7,937 bases of DNA from Acidobacteriota bacterium (GTDB lineage: Bacteria > Acidobacteriota > Terriglobia > Terriglobales > SCQP01): the NCBI GenBank assembly GCA_021818645.1, contig JAKATS010000115.1, positions 1 to 7,937 on the forward strand. Reading direction: 5' to 3'. Every line of letters begins with the position of its first letter. Position 1 is the first letter of the stretch. Of the stretch, positions 1-7,500 are shown in pieces. The notes beneath the pieces were generated by a model. That model was not told the origin of the DNA. It searched no databases and saw nothing but the letters and a program-made list of their open reading frames with translations. The translations under genes and the position numbers were made by a program.

Positions 1-348
1 GACCGCGAACAGGCCCGGCAGAGCATTCAACGAGCCGTGGAGCAAGTACGCCAAGGCCGCCCCTTGCTGGTTTTTCCGGAAGGGACGCGGTCAGCGGATG
101 GAATACTATTGCCCTTTCGCATGGGCGCGTTTCAAATTGCTGCCCAGGCCGAGTCCATAATCATTCCGGTCACGATTCAAGGCACGCGGGAATGCCTTGC
201 ACGTAAAAGTTGGCGGCTTCACCCAGGGAGAGTACGAATTACAATTCATCCCCCGATTCCCGCTCTTCCCGCCGCTGATCTCTCCCCCTTGGCCGACCAG
301 GTCAGAAATGCCATCACCGGCTGCATGCACGGCCTCAGCGCAGTGTGA
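1..348 (+). CDS. plsC: 1-acyl-sn-glycerol-3-phosphate acyltransferase (PlsC family), 3' part only
   Basis: This is the C-terminal 115 residues of a PlsC/LPLAT-family acyltransferase; the start lies left of the window. The family moves an acyl chain from acyl-ACP or acyl-CoA to lysophosphatidic acid at the inner membrane, giving phosphatidic acid for phospholipid synthesis. Two family motifs are visible: the glycerophosphate-binding FPEGTRS at visible residues 25-31 and the IPVTIQGT block about 35 residues later. The catalytic HX4D motif and any N-terminal membrane anchor would be upstream, so activity cannot be judged here. The frame is open from base 1 and ends with TGA at 346-348. It is convergent with lpxD, 91 bases away. 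Other LPLAT members, such as acyltransferases for other lysolipids, share these motifs, so the exact substrate is inferred from the family. Confidence 0.88.
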   Translation, partial: DREQARQSIQRAVEQVRQGRPLLVFPEGTRSADGILLPFRMGAFQIAAQAESIIIPVTIQGTRECLARKSWRLHPGRVRITIHPPIPALPAADLSPLADQVRNAITGCMHGLSAV

Positions 349-353
349 TGGTG

Positions 354-394
354 GCGAAATCAACCGTGCTAGAGTGAGTCCGAATTGATTTCGC
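354..394. terminator. Perfect 10-bp inverted repeat between convergent genes, possible bidirectional transcript end
   Basis: GCGAAATCAA at 354-363 is exactly complemented by TTGATTTCGC at 385-394, separated by 21 bases. It begins five bases after the plsC stop and lies 45 bases beyond the lpxD stop, so transcripts from both sides would contain it. There is no T-run after the stem on either strand and the loop is long, so it is not a textbook intrinsic terminator. It may instead stabilise 3' ends or act with Rho. The position is what supports a terminator role. Confidence 0.35.
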
Positions 395-439
395 ATTCGA
401 GAAGCCGGTTCGTACAGAGCGATTCAGTATTTATGTTTG

Positions 440-1432
440 TTATTTATTTCCGCCTTTTCGCCAGGCTAGGTACATTTCCGGCAGCCGCGGCAGGAGGGCC
501 ATGACCCGCAGCCACTTTCCATGTTCAAAAGCGGGACTACCGCTATACATTTTGCCGCCCGTCAGATCGCCGTGCGTGCCACTCTGGGCGGTGATGATGG
601 CGCGAGCTCCAATCGTACAATGTCCTGCTACACCTACCTGTCCGGCGAGGGTGCAGTTTTCCTCAATGCGCGTGGAACCGGCCAGACCCGTTTGGGCGCA
701 GAGTAAGACATTTTCTCCCAGTCGGCTGTTGTGGCCGACATGCACAAGATTGTCAATTTTACAGCCGTCGGCAATGGTTGTTTCGGCCAGCGATGCGCGG
801 TCAACGCAGGCGTTGGCCTGAATTTCCACCATGCTCCCGATCACCACGCGTCCGACCTGAGGAATTTTTTCATGCCGGTCGCCATCGGGAGTAAAGCCAA
901 AGCCATCGCCACCGACGACGGCGCCGGGTTGCAGGATGACTCCGTTACCGAGCCGCGTGCCTTCGCGGATTACGACATGCGCATGGACCAGTAGATCGTC
1001 ACCCGCCCAGACATCGGGATATAACACTGCGTGAGGATGAATTACGGCCCGGGCGCCGAGCCGGCAACCCGGGCCGATGACAGCATAAGCTCCAATGCTG
1101 GCCTGCGGCCCGATCCGGGCGCTGGAGTCTATGTTGGCTGTAGGATGAATGCCAGGAGTCGGGCGGTATGGCGGATGCAGCAATTCGACGGCTCGGGCCA
1201 TGGCCAGCGCGGGCTGAGCACAACGAATGGTTGGACGATCCAGGGCAGGGAAGCTATGCGGGAGCAGCAACGCACCTGCGCGGCTGGATTTAACCGTTTC
1301 CAGATAATCCAGGCCTAGGGCATACGAAAGTTCACTCGGGCCGGCATGTTCCAGGCTCTGAATCCCGGTCACCTCAAAATCCGGCTGATCGCAATCACCT
1401 GCGAGTGCCTGGGCCAAGTATTTCAATTTCAT
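440..1432 (-). CDS. lpxD: UDP-3-O-acylglucosamine N-acyltransferase (LpxD)
   Basis: LpxD carries out the third step of lipid A synthesis, moving a hydroxyacyl chain from acyl-ACP to the 2-amino group of UDP-3-O-acylglucosamine in the cytosol. The 330 residues are close to the family's usual 340 or so. Residues 1-90 form the N-terminal uridine-binding domain. About 95-290 are hexapeptide repeats (for example IGPQAS, IGAYAV, LGENVL) that fold as a left-handed beta-helix, and the end is a short helical tail. The catalytic histidine is H234 in HVGHNSRLG, matching E. coli H239; H287 in SGTHGD matches a second conserved histidine; GGDGFGF at 174-180 is the conserved loop. The ATG overlaps the stop of the upstream gene in ATGA, pointing to translational coupling. 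It lies outside the usual bamA-lpxD-fabZ-lpxA cluster, at least on the sides visible here. Confidence 0.95.
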   Translation of the reverse strand: MKLKYLAQALAGDCDQPDFEVTGIQSLEHAGPSELSYALGLDYLETVKSSRAGALLLPHSFPALDRPTIRCAQPALAMARAVELLHPPYRPTPGIHPTANIDSSARIGPQASIGAYAVIGPGCRLGARAVIHPHAVLYPDVWAGDDLLVHAHVVIREGTRLGNGVILQPGAVVGGDGFGFTPDGDRHEKIPQVGRVVIGSMVEIQANACVDRASLAETTIADGCKIDNLVHVGHNSRLGENVLLCAQTGLAGSTRIEENCTLAGQVGVAGHCTIGARAIITAQSGTHGDLTGGKMYSGSPAFEHGKWLRVMALLPRLPEMYLAWRKGGNK

Positions 1433-1917
1433 AAAACATCATTTTCTCCGGGTTCGGGTGGAAACAATCGGATCTGAGATGCCGTTACCGCAGCTTTGCC
1501 TGGTTTAGGTGCGCCGATGACGCCCAGCACCGCCAGACTCAATAACGCCGAGCGCGGCACATAAAAACGAGACAGCCCCCCCGGCGCGAGCAATAAAAAG
1601 CCAAACCGCATGCAAGACAGCAGATCGTTCGCCAGCAGCGCTTCCAGGCGGTCGCCAAGTTGATTTTGCAATTGCACCCATAAGCCGGGCTGGCGCGGGC
1701 GGCTGGAAAACTTTTTGCGATCGAGCGGCAGCGGGTCCTGAAAATCGCGCACAATCCAGATCTGCAATATATCGTCCTGACCGGTTTGCCGAATTTGGCC
1801 TTGTAAATCCAACCATTGTACAGGGTCGTGTTCCGGCAGACTATCTGGGTCCACATAGCCCTGCTTTCGGTCGCCGTTCCGCAACACAATCCAGGCTTTT
1901 TTATGTGTCGCGGCCAT
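1429..1917 (-). CDS. Conserved-looking hypothetical protein, two tandem beta-rich halves, coupled to lpxD
   Basis: I cannot assign a function. With the ATG at 1917 the product is 162 residues, with no signal peptide and no clear membrane helix, so probably cytoplasmic. Two halves look alike. Residues 8-59 start AWIVLRNGD and end in a strand with IWIVRDF. Residues 79-135 start LWVQLQNQ and end with FYVPRSALLSLAVLGVIG. A basic, Pro/Arg-rich linker (DRKKFSSRPRQPG) joins them and the tail is Pro-rich. This resembles small SH3-like beta-barrel repeats, and I recall similar uncharacterised Acidobacteriota proteins (DUF6982-like), but only from memory. A GTG at 1968 would add 17 residues; I prefer ATG 1917 because the extension is low in complexity and MAATHKK fits a natural N-terminus. 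Neither start has a good Shine-Dalgarno site. Its stop overlaps the lpxD start by four bases. Confidence 0.75.
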   Translation of the reverse strand: MAATHKKAWIVLRNGDRKQGYVDPDSLPEHDPVQWLDLQGQIRQTGQDDILQIWIVRDFQDPLPLDRKKFSSRPRQPGLWVQLQNQLGDRLEALLANDLLSCMRFGFLLLAPGGLSRFYVPRSALLSLAVLGVIGAPKPGKAAVTASQIRLFPPEPGENDVL

Positions 1918-2163
1918 AAAGATCTGATCTGTCAGGCATGATGGGGCGGGGCCACGTTTTTGTTTCACAATTACAATGTTCTGTCCTGCGGACCGGCCAT
2001 AGGGGCGGCTGGCGCGGCATTGGATTGTTGATCACCATGGTGTCTATCGGTCGTTCATGTTGCCGGCCGAAATTGATTGTACAACTGGTCAGGAAACATG
2101 CTAGTATGAGGCTGATCCGGCGGACAGAAAAAATCATGTAAGTATTTGATTTAATTATAGTTC
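1918..2163. promoter_or_regulatory. Divergent intergenic region, AT-rich toward xerD
   Basis: This 246-base gap separates the minus-strand hypothetical-lpxD unit from the plus-strand xerD run, so promoters for both are expected here. The right third is clearly richer in A and T than the flanking genes. On the minus strand a perfect TATAAT lies at 2154-2159, with only a weak -35 match upstream inside xerD. An 8-bp palindrome TTGTACAA lies at 2077-2084. Short reading frames cross the region on both strands but have no recognisable product, and I do not count them as genes. Confidence 0.5.
2077..2107 (+). promoter_or_regulatory. Candidate sigma-70-type promoter for the xerD run
   Basis: TTGTAC (2077-2082) could be a -35 box and TAGTAT (2102-2107) a -10 box preceded by TGC, an extended -10 element. 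The spacer is 19 bases, longer than the preferred 17. Transcription would start near 2115 and leave a leader of about 50 bases before the ATG at 2164. This is a pattern match only. Confidence 0.25.
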
Positions 2164-3129
2164 ATGGATAATCTGCTTCTATTTCGAAAATCGTCGGGCC
2201 AGCCGTTGAACCCACCTGCTCCCAAGGAGCCTTTGCCGCTAGAAATAGAAGCCTATTTACATTATCTGCGTGCCGAAAAAGGCTTATCAAACAACAGTTT
2301 AGAATCGTATTCGCGTGATTTGGCCGAACTCAGCCAATGGCTGGCAATGCGGGGATTGCCGTTATTGCAATGCCAGCCGGCCGACCTGAGGCATTATCTG
2401 CTTTATTTGCAGCAAAAAGGTTTGAAGCCCAGCAGCTCAGCGCGTGCCTGGGCGGCGATTCGCGGCTGCTTCAGGTTTTTGCGCAAAGACCGTTATATTT
2501 CCCTGGACCCTTCGGAATCACTGCAAGCGCCCCGGCGCAGCCGTCCACTGCCCAAAATCATATCCGAAGCCGGCATGCGGGCTCTGCTGGAACAGGTTGC
2601 GATCAAAGCCAACCGGCCGCCGGTGGCCCGGCCACGGTCGGAGCACCTGACAGCACTACGCGATCAGGCGTTATTCGAGCTGGCCTATGCCAGCGGCCTG
2701 CGGGTCAGCGAACTGGCGCAGCTGCGGCGCGAGCATCTCGACCTGGAACTGGGAGTTTTACGGGTTCGCGGAAAAGGAAACAAAGAACGTTTCAGCCCGA
2801 TAGGCAAAGCGGCGATGCAGGCGATTCGCCGTTACTGGGATGCGGCAAAACGCCCCAATCCGTGGGTATTTGCCGGGCCGAGCGGGAAACCGCTGAGCCG
2901 GCAGGCACTATGGAAGCGCATGCATGCCTGGGATCGCGGCCAGAACCAGAAAGTCAGCCCGCATTTGTTCCGACACAGTTTCGCTACGCATATGCTGGAA
3001 CGTGGCGCTGATCTGCGCAGCGTTCAGACGCTGCTCGGACATGCCGACATTTCCACCACGCAAATCTATACGCATGTCGCGACTCGGCGCATGCAGGAAG
3101 TTTACCGCAGCCATCATCCCCGCGCCTGA
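2164..3129 (+). CDS. xerD: Tyrosine recombinase, XerD type
   Basis: This 321-residue protein is a site-specific tyrosine recombinase of the XerC/XerD kind, which resolves chromosome dimers at dif sites near the septum together with FtsK. Residues 24-110 form the SAM-like N-terminal core-binding domain and about 130-321 the catalytic domain. All catalytic residues are present with E. coli XerD spacing: R180 in SGLRVSEL, K204 in GKGNKER, H267 and R270 in HLFRHSFATHML, H293 in LLGHADIS, and the nucleophile Y302 in IYTHV. The ending HVATRRMQEVYRSHHPRA matches XerD more closely than XerC. Unusual parts are an N-terminal extension of about 20 residues and a Pro/Arg-rich insertion at about 146-162 before the catalytic core. 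No attachment sites or phage genes surround it, so a housekeeping role is more likely than an integrase role. No good Shine-Dalgarno site precedes the ATG. Confidence 0.9.
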   Translation: MDNLLLFRKSSGQPLNPPAPKEPLPLEIEAYLHYLRAEKGLSNNSLESYSRDLAELSQWLAMRGLPLLQCQPADLRHYLLYLQQKGLKPSSSARAWAAIRGCFRFLRKDRYISLDPSESLQAPRRSRPLPKIISEAGMRALLEQVAIKANRPPVARPRSEHLTALRDQALFELAYASGLRVSELAQLRREHLDLELGVLRVRGKGNKERFSPIGKAAMQAIRRYWDAAKRPNPWVFAGPSGKPLSRQALWKRMHAWDRGQNQKVSPHLFRHSFATHMLERGADLRSVQTLLGHADISTTQIYTHVATRRMQEVYRSHHPRA

Positions 3130-3162
3130 GAAGCGGAGAAAGCCAGACAGGATTAGCCGCAC

Positions 3163-4521
3163 ATGGCCGACTATATATTTACCCTCGAACGCCGTCTGCT
3201 GCCGGAGCAATACCAGACCGTGCAGCGGCTGGAGCAGGTCTGCCGCGAACAGCAAACCAATCTGTATCTGACCGGCGGTCCCATGCGCGACTTATTGGCC
3301 GGAAGGCCCATCCGGCATCTCGATTTCACACTCGACGGCAATCCGCAAAAGCTGAAAAAGACGCTGGCGCGGGAAAGCTTTGAGGTGATCTATGAAGGAG
3401 AGCACGAGGAAAGCCTACGGCTGCGACGCCGTCAGACACGGCTGCGCTTGAGCGCCGCTCATACCTGGGTTTTCGGCCCGGGTGGAAAACCACAATGGCG
3501 GAAATGCAGCGTGATGGAGGATTTAAAGAGCCGCGGCTTTACTCTTGACGCTATCGGCCTTTCGCTCAACCCGGCATCACGTGGACTGCTGCTCGATCCT
3601 ACCAATGGGCTGGCGGATATTGAGGCCAGGCAAATCCGCATCATTCAGCCGCTGGCCTTTCAACAGGATCCGGTATTGCTGTTGCGGGCATTGCGTCTAG
3701 CCACGCGGTTGGAATTTCAAATGGAAGAACGCACGGCGGCGCGCTGGTCGGAAGCTTGCGAAGAAAACCGGCTTACTCATGCCCTGCCGCTGATGCTCGG
3801 CCGGGAATTAGAGGCACTGGCGTATGAGCCCGATCCGGCCCGCATCCTGCGTGCCTGGCAAAAAGAGAAGCTGCTAGCCCCGGCGTTTGGGAAAGCCCTG
3901 AAACTTGCATCCATGAATTTCGCCGCCATGGCCCAGGCGCCCAAACTGGCGGAAGATCTGAACGCCGCCGGCCTGACTGCCGATCCGGCACCGGCGATAT
4001 TGCAATGCATGCTGGGGCATTTGCCGGCCCGGGATCAATCGGCACTGGCAAGATTGCCGCTCAGCCAACCCTTGGCTCGCTGGCGTGAACTGCCCCAGGC
4101 GGCCAAAGCGCTGGAAAAGCAGATCGCTTCCAAGGCGGCTGCGACGCTGAGCGGCCTGTATGAGATTTTGCAGCAGACGCCGCCCGAAGTGACACTCTAC
4201 GCCATGCTGCCCGGCTCATTACCGCGCTCGCAAAAGCGGCTGAAGGAATTTTGCACCGCGCTGCCTCCGCTGCGCGCCCGCTTGCCGATTTTGGCGCTAC
4301 GCCAGTTGGGCGCCAATCCTGACACCGGAGCGTTTCAGCAGGTGATCCGAATCCTGTTCCGGCGCATGCTGCAAGGCGAGTTGACGCAAGAATCCGAACT
4401 GGCGCTTGCCTTGCGGCAGGAAGCAGAAAAACTCCACCTCATTCCGGCGCCGTCTCCAGTGGCCGAAACTGCGTCGTCCCGGCCGGGCCGCGGCCGTGGA
4501 CGCGGCCGGCGACCCGGATAA
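3163..4521 (+). CDS. CCA-adding/poly(A) polymerase family protein with degenerate active site
   Basis: This 452-residue protein belongs to the class II tRNA nucleotidyltransferase/poly(A) polymerase family, whose members add nucleotides to RNA 3' ends. Family landmarks are in order: LYLTGGPMRDLLAGRP (34-49), the metal-binding region RHLDF (51-55), the EDLKSRGFTLDA block (119-130), LDPTNGLADIEARQIR (144-159), and QQDPVLLLRALR (167-178). Key residues differ from the norm: the first Asp of DxD is His52 (HxD), RRDFT-N reads SRGFT-D with Gly125 and Asp129, and EDxxR reads QDxxL with Leu172. Each is a change in an otherwise readable motif, and the frame is intact, so this is not a decayed pseudogene. 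After about residue 200 the helical C-terminal half is not recognisable in detail, and the last 13 residues are almost all Arg, Gly and Pro. I infer an RNA-binding pseudoenzyme or altered activity. AGGA at 3149-3152 is a plausible ribosome site; the gap from xerD is 33 bases. Confidence 0.85.
   Translation: MADYIFTLERRLLPEQYQTVQRLEQVCREQQTNLYLTGGPMRDLLAGRPIRHLDFTLDGNPQKLKKTLARESFEVIYEGEHEESLRLRRRQTRLRLSAAHTWVFGPGGKPQWRKCSVMEDLKSRGFTLDAIGLSLNPASRGLLLDPTNGLADIEARQIRIIQPLAFQQDPVLLLRALRLATRLEFQMEERTAARWSEACEENRLTHALPLMLGRELEALAYEPDPARILRAWQKEKLLAPAFGKALKLASMNFAAMAQAPKLAEDLNAAGLTADPAPAILQCMLGHLPARDQSALARLPLSQPLARWRELPQAAKALEKQIASKAAATLSGLYEILQQTPPEVTLYAMLPGSLPRSQKRLKEFCTALPPLRARLPILALRQLGANPDTGAFQQVIRILFRRMLQGELTQESELALALRQEAEKLHLIPAPSPVAETASSRPGRGRGRGRRPG
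4486..4507 (+). repeat. GC-only hairpin in the Arg-Gly tail codons
   Basis: GGCCGCG at 4486-4492 pairs exactly with CGCGGCC at 4501-4507 around an 8-base loop, and CCGGG at 4483-4487 with CCCGG at 4513-4517 could form an alternative outer stem. The hairpin lies inside the codons for the C-terminal Arg/Gly run just before the stop. No T-run follows, so it is not an intrinsic terminator. The repeats may simply result from Arg/Gly codon use in GC-rich DNA. Confidence 0.4.
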
Positions 4522-4562
4522 ACCTAATGAGGGTACTGTAGAAGATTAGCGGCAACTTCAAG

Positions 4563-4581
4563 AGGCCAATTCGTCTGGCCT
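4563..4581 (+). promoter_or_regulatory. Short inverted repeat just upstream of dnaE start
   Basis: AGGCCA (4563-4568) and TGGCCT (4576-4581) form a perfect 6-bp stem with a 7-base loop in the 70-base gap between the nucleotidyltransferase-family gene and dnaE, ending ten bases before the dnaE ATG. It covers the place where a Shine-Dalgarno site would normally be, and none is evident. It could affect dnaE translation or be chance. The rest of the gap shows no clear promoter. Confidence 0.35.
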
Positions 4582-4591
4582 GTGCTTATCC

Positions 4592-7500
4592 ATGGCGGAT
4601 TCTTTCGTTCATCTTCACGTTCATTCCGATTACTCGCTGCTCGATGGCGCCTGTCAGGTCACGAGCCTGGTGGAACAGGCTGCCTCCCAGGGCATGCCTG
4701 CGGTGGCGCTGACCGACCATGGCAACCTGTATGGCGCGGTGGCGTTTTATGAGGCTGCGCGCGCACGTGGCATTCGCCCGATCATCGGCTGCGAACTTTA
4801 CGTCTGTAAAAACGAGGATCACCGAGCCGAAGGCAAAGACGACACCTATCATCATCTGGTGGTGCTCTGTGAAAATCAGCAAGGCTACCGCAATCTGGTC
4901 AAAATCGTATCGGAAGCCAGCCTCCATGGGTTCTACTACAAACCGCGCATCAGCAAAAAATATTTGGCCGAACACAGCCAGGGCCTGATCGGCCTGTCGG
5001 CGTGCCTGAAGGGCGAAGTTCAGGAATTTCTGCTGCAGGACCAGCCCGAGGCTGCCCTCCGCACGGCGGCTGAATTCCAGGACATCTTCGGCAAAGGCGG
5101 GTTTTACCTGGAAATACAGGACCAGGGGCTGGAACAGGAAAAGCGCATTCTGCCCGCGCAAGCTGAATTGGCGCGACGCGCCGGTTTGCCGCTGGTGGCC
5201 ACCAACGACTGCCATTATCTCCATCACGCCGATGCGGCCTCGCATGAAGTTTTGCTCTGCGTGCAAACCGGCAAGCGCATGAGCGACAGCCAGCGGATGC
5301 GATTTTCCACCGATCAGTTTTATTTCAAATCCGCGGAGGAAATGCGGCAGGTATTTGCGGAATTTACACCTGCGCTGCAGCGCACGCTGGAAGTTGCCGA
5401 GCGGTGCCATTTGGAAATCGCGCCGGTCGACCATCCATTTCCTCATTTTGAAGTGCCGGCGGGCCATACGCTTAACAGTTATCTTGAGCATCTGGCCCGG
5501 GCAGGGCTGGAAGCGCGGTCCTCACGCATCGCTTCGCGCCGGCAGCAGGGCAAAGCCTGTCCGCCGTTAGAACAATACCAGGAACGGTTGGCGCGTGAGC
5601 TGGCGGTCATCCAGAAGATGAACTATGCCGGGTATTTTCTCATTGTCTGGGATTTTATCCGCTATGCCCGCGAGAACGGCATCGCGGTCGGGCCCGGCCG
5701 CGGCTCGGCAGCCGGCAGTCTGGTTTCCTACGCCTTAAGCATTACCGATCTCGATCCGCTCGAGCACGGGCTTCTCTTTGAGCGCTTTCTCAATTCCGAG
5801 CGTATCTCAATGCCGGATATTGACGTGGACTTTTGCATGGAACGGCGGGGCGAGGTGATCGAATACGTCACCCGCAAATACGGCCGGGAAAACGTTTGCC
5901 AGATTATCACCTTCGGTACGCTGGGTGCCAAGGCCGCGATCAAGGACGTGGGCCGGGCTTTGGATATGCCCTATGCCGAGGTGGACCGGCTGGCCAAGCT
6001 GGTGCCGAACCAGCTCAATATCACGCTCGAACAGGCGCTGGCGCATGAACCGGCCCTGCGCGGCCAAGTTGAACAGGATGGCCGGGTGAAAGAATTGCTT
6101 GATCATGCCCGGCGGCTGGAAGGCCTGGCCCGCCATGCCGGAATGCATGCCGCCGGGGTGGTGATCGCACCCCGCCCGCTCACCGAATGGGTGCCTCTGG
6201 CCCGCACTGCGCGACAGGAAATCGTGACGCAATACGATTTGAACGGCCTGGAAAAACTCGGCCTGCTGAAAATGGACTTTCTGGGCCTGACTACGCTGAC
6301 TATTCTGCAGGAAGCGCGGCGGCTGATCGAGGCGCGGGGGCAAAGGGTGGACTGGGATGCGATTTCAGAAGAAGATCCTTCGGCTTATGAGGTTTTCTGC
6401 CGCGGCCTGACCAGCGGAATCTTTCAGTTTGAATCCAATGGTATGCGCGACATCCTGCGCCGCTACCGCCCGGATAAACTCAGCGATTTGACGGCTCTCA
6501 ATGCCCTGTATCGCCCCGGCCCGATTCAAGGTGGGATGATTGATGATTTTATTGACCGCAAGCACGGCCGTAAAAAAATCGAGTACGATCTGCCCGGTCT
6601 GGAACCCATACTGGCCGAAACCCTGGGCGTATTTCTTTATCAGGAACAGGTGATGCAAGCGGCGCACGAGTTGGCCGGGTACTCCCTGGGCGAAGCCGAT
6701 CTGCTGCGCCGGGCCATGGGCAAAAAAAAGCCCGAAGAAATGGCCAGACAGCGGGAAACTTTTATCGCCGGAGCCACCGCGCGCGGCCTTCCGCGCGACC
6801 GTGTGGCCCGGGTATTTGATCTGATGGAGCAATTCGCCGGTTATGGCTTTAATAAAAGCCATGCCGCCGCCTACGCCGTAATCGCTTTTCGCAGCGCCTG
6901 GCTGAAGGCGCATTTTCCGCTTGAATTCATGGCCGCTCTGCTGACGCTGCAGATGGGCAATACCGATAATGTGGCCCTTTATATTCAAGAATGCCGGGCC
7001 ATGCAGATCGCAGTGCTGCCGCCGGACATTAACGTGAGCGACGCGCGCTTTACGCCCAGCGCGGGAGCCATACGTTTTGGCCTGGAAGCGATCAAGAATC
7101 TGGGAGCGAACGCGGTGCGCTCCATCCTGGAGGAACGCACCCGGGGGGGCGCTTTTTCCGATCTGCCGGATCTTTGCCAGCGAGTAGGTGGTTTGAATCG
7201 CCGGGTCCTGGAAAGCCTGGTGAAAAGCGGGGCGCTGGATGACTGGGGGGCGCGTGCGGCATTATGCGAAGAATTGGACGGCGCGCTGGACCAGGCGCAA
7301 AAACATTTACGGGATCAGGCCCAGGGGCAGCACGGATTGTTTCTGCAGTTTGAAGCCGCCCAGCCTGCCCCGGCCAAAGCCCGCAAACCGGAATGGGATG
7401 CTTTAACCAAACTGCAGCATGAAAAAGAAATGCTCGGAATGTATGTCAGCGCCCATCCGCTCGATGACTATGACGATCTGCTGCTGGAACTGGAGGCCGA

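Noticed and set aside
1938..2141. Possible small gene in the divergent spacer
   Set aside because: No recognisable motif, no ribosome site, and an irregular Arg/Cys-rich composition; a frame of similar length overlaps it on the other strand, as expected by chance.
2337..3011. A 224-codon plus-strand frame overlapping the recombinase
   Set aside because: Low-complexity Ala/Gly/Pro/Arg-rich translation in a shifted frame within a gene whose own frame holds all catalytic residues.
2164..3129. Recombinase as an integron or phage integrase marking a mobile island
   Set aside because: XerD-like C-terminus, no tRNA or repeat att sites, and housekeeping neighbours argue for a chromosomal Xer protein.
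4527..4541. Four-codon upstream reading frame (ATG to TAG) before dnaE
   Set aside because: Too short to support, no ribosome site, and no regulatory codon run as in attenuation leaders.
4586..5491. A 301-codon open frame antisense to the start of dnaE
   Set aside because: It lies wholly over a strongly supported dnaE frame, has no family motif, and is a typical mirror frame produced by codon bias in GC-rich coding DNA.
6365..6988. A 207-codon minus-strand frame over dnaE
   Set aside because: Same reasoning: antisense to conserved polymerase motifs, with no recognisable domain.
7143..7149. G-run in dnaE as a possible frameshift error
   Set aside because: The frame reads through into conserved DnaE sequence on both sides, so no shift is needed.
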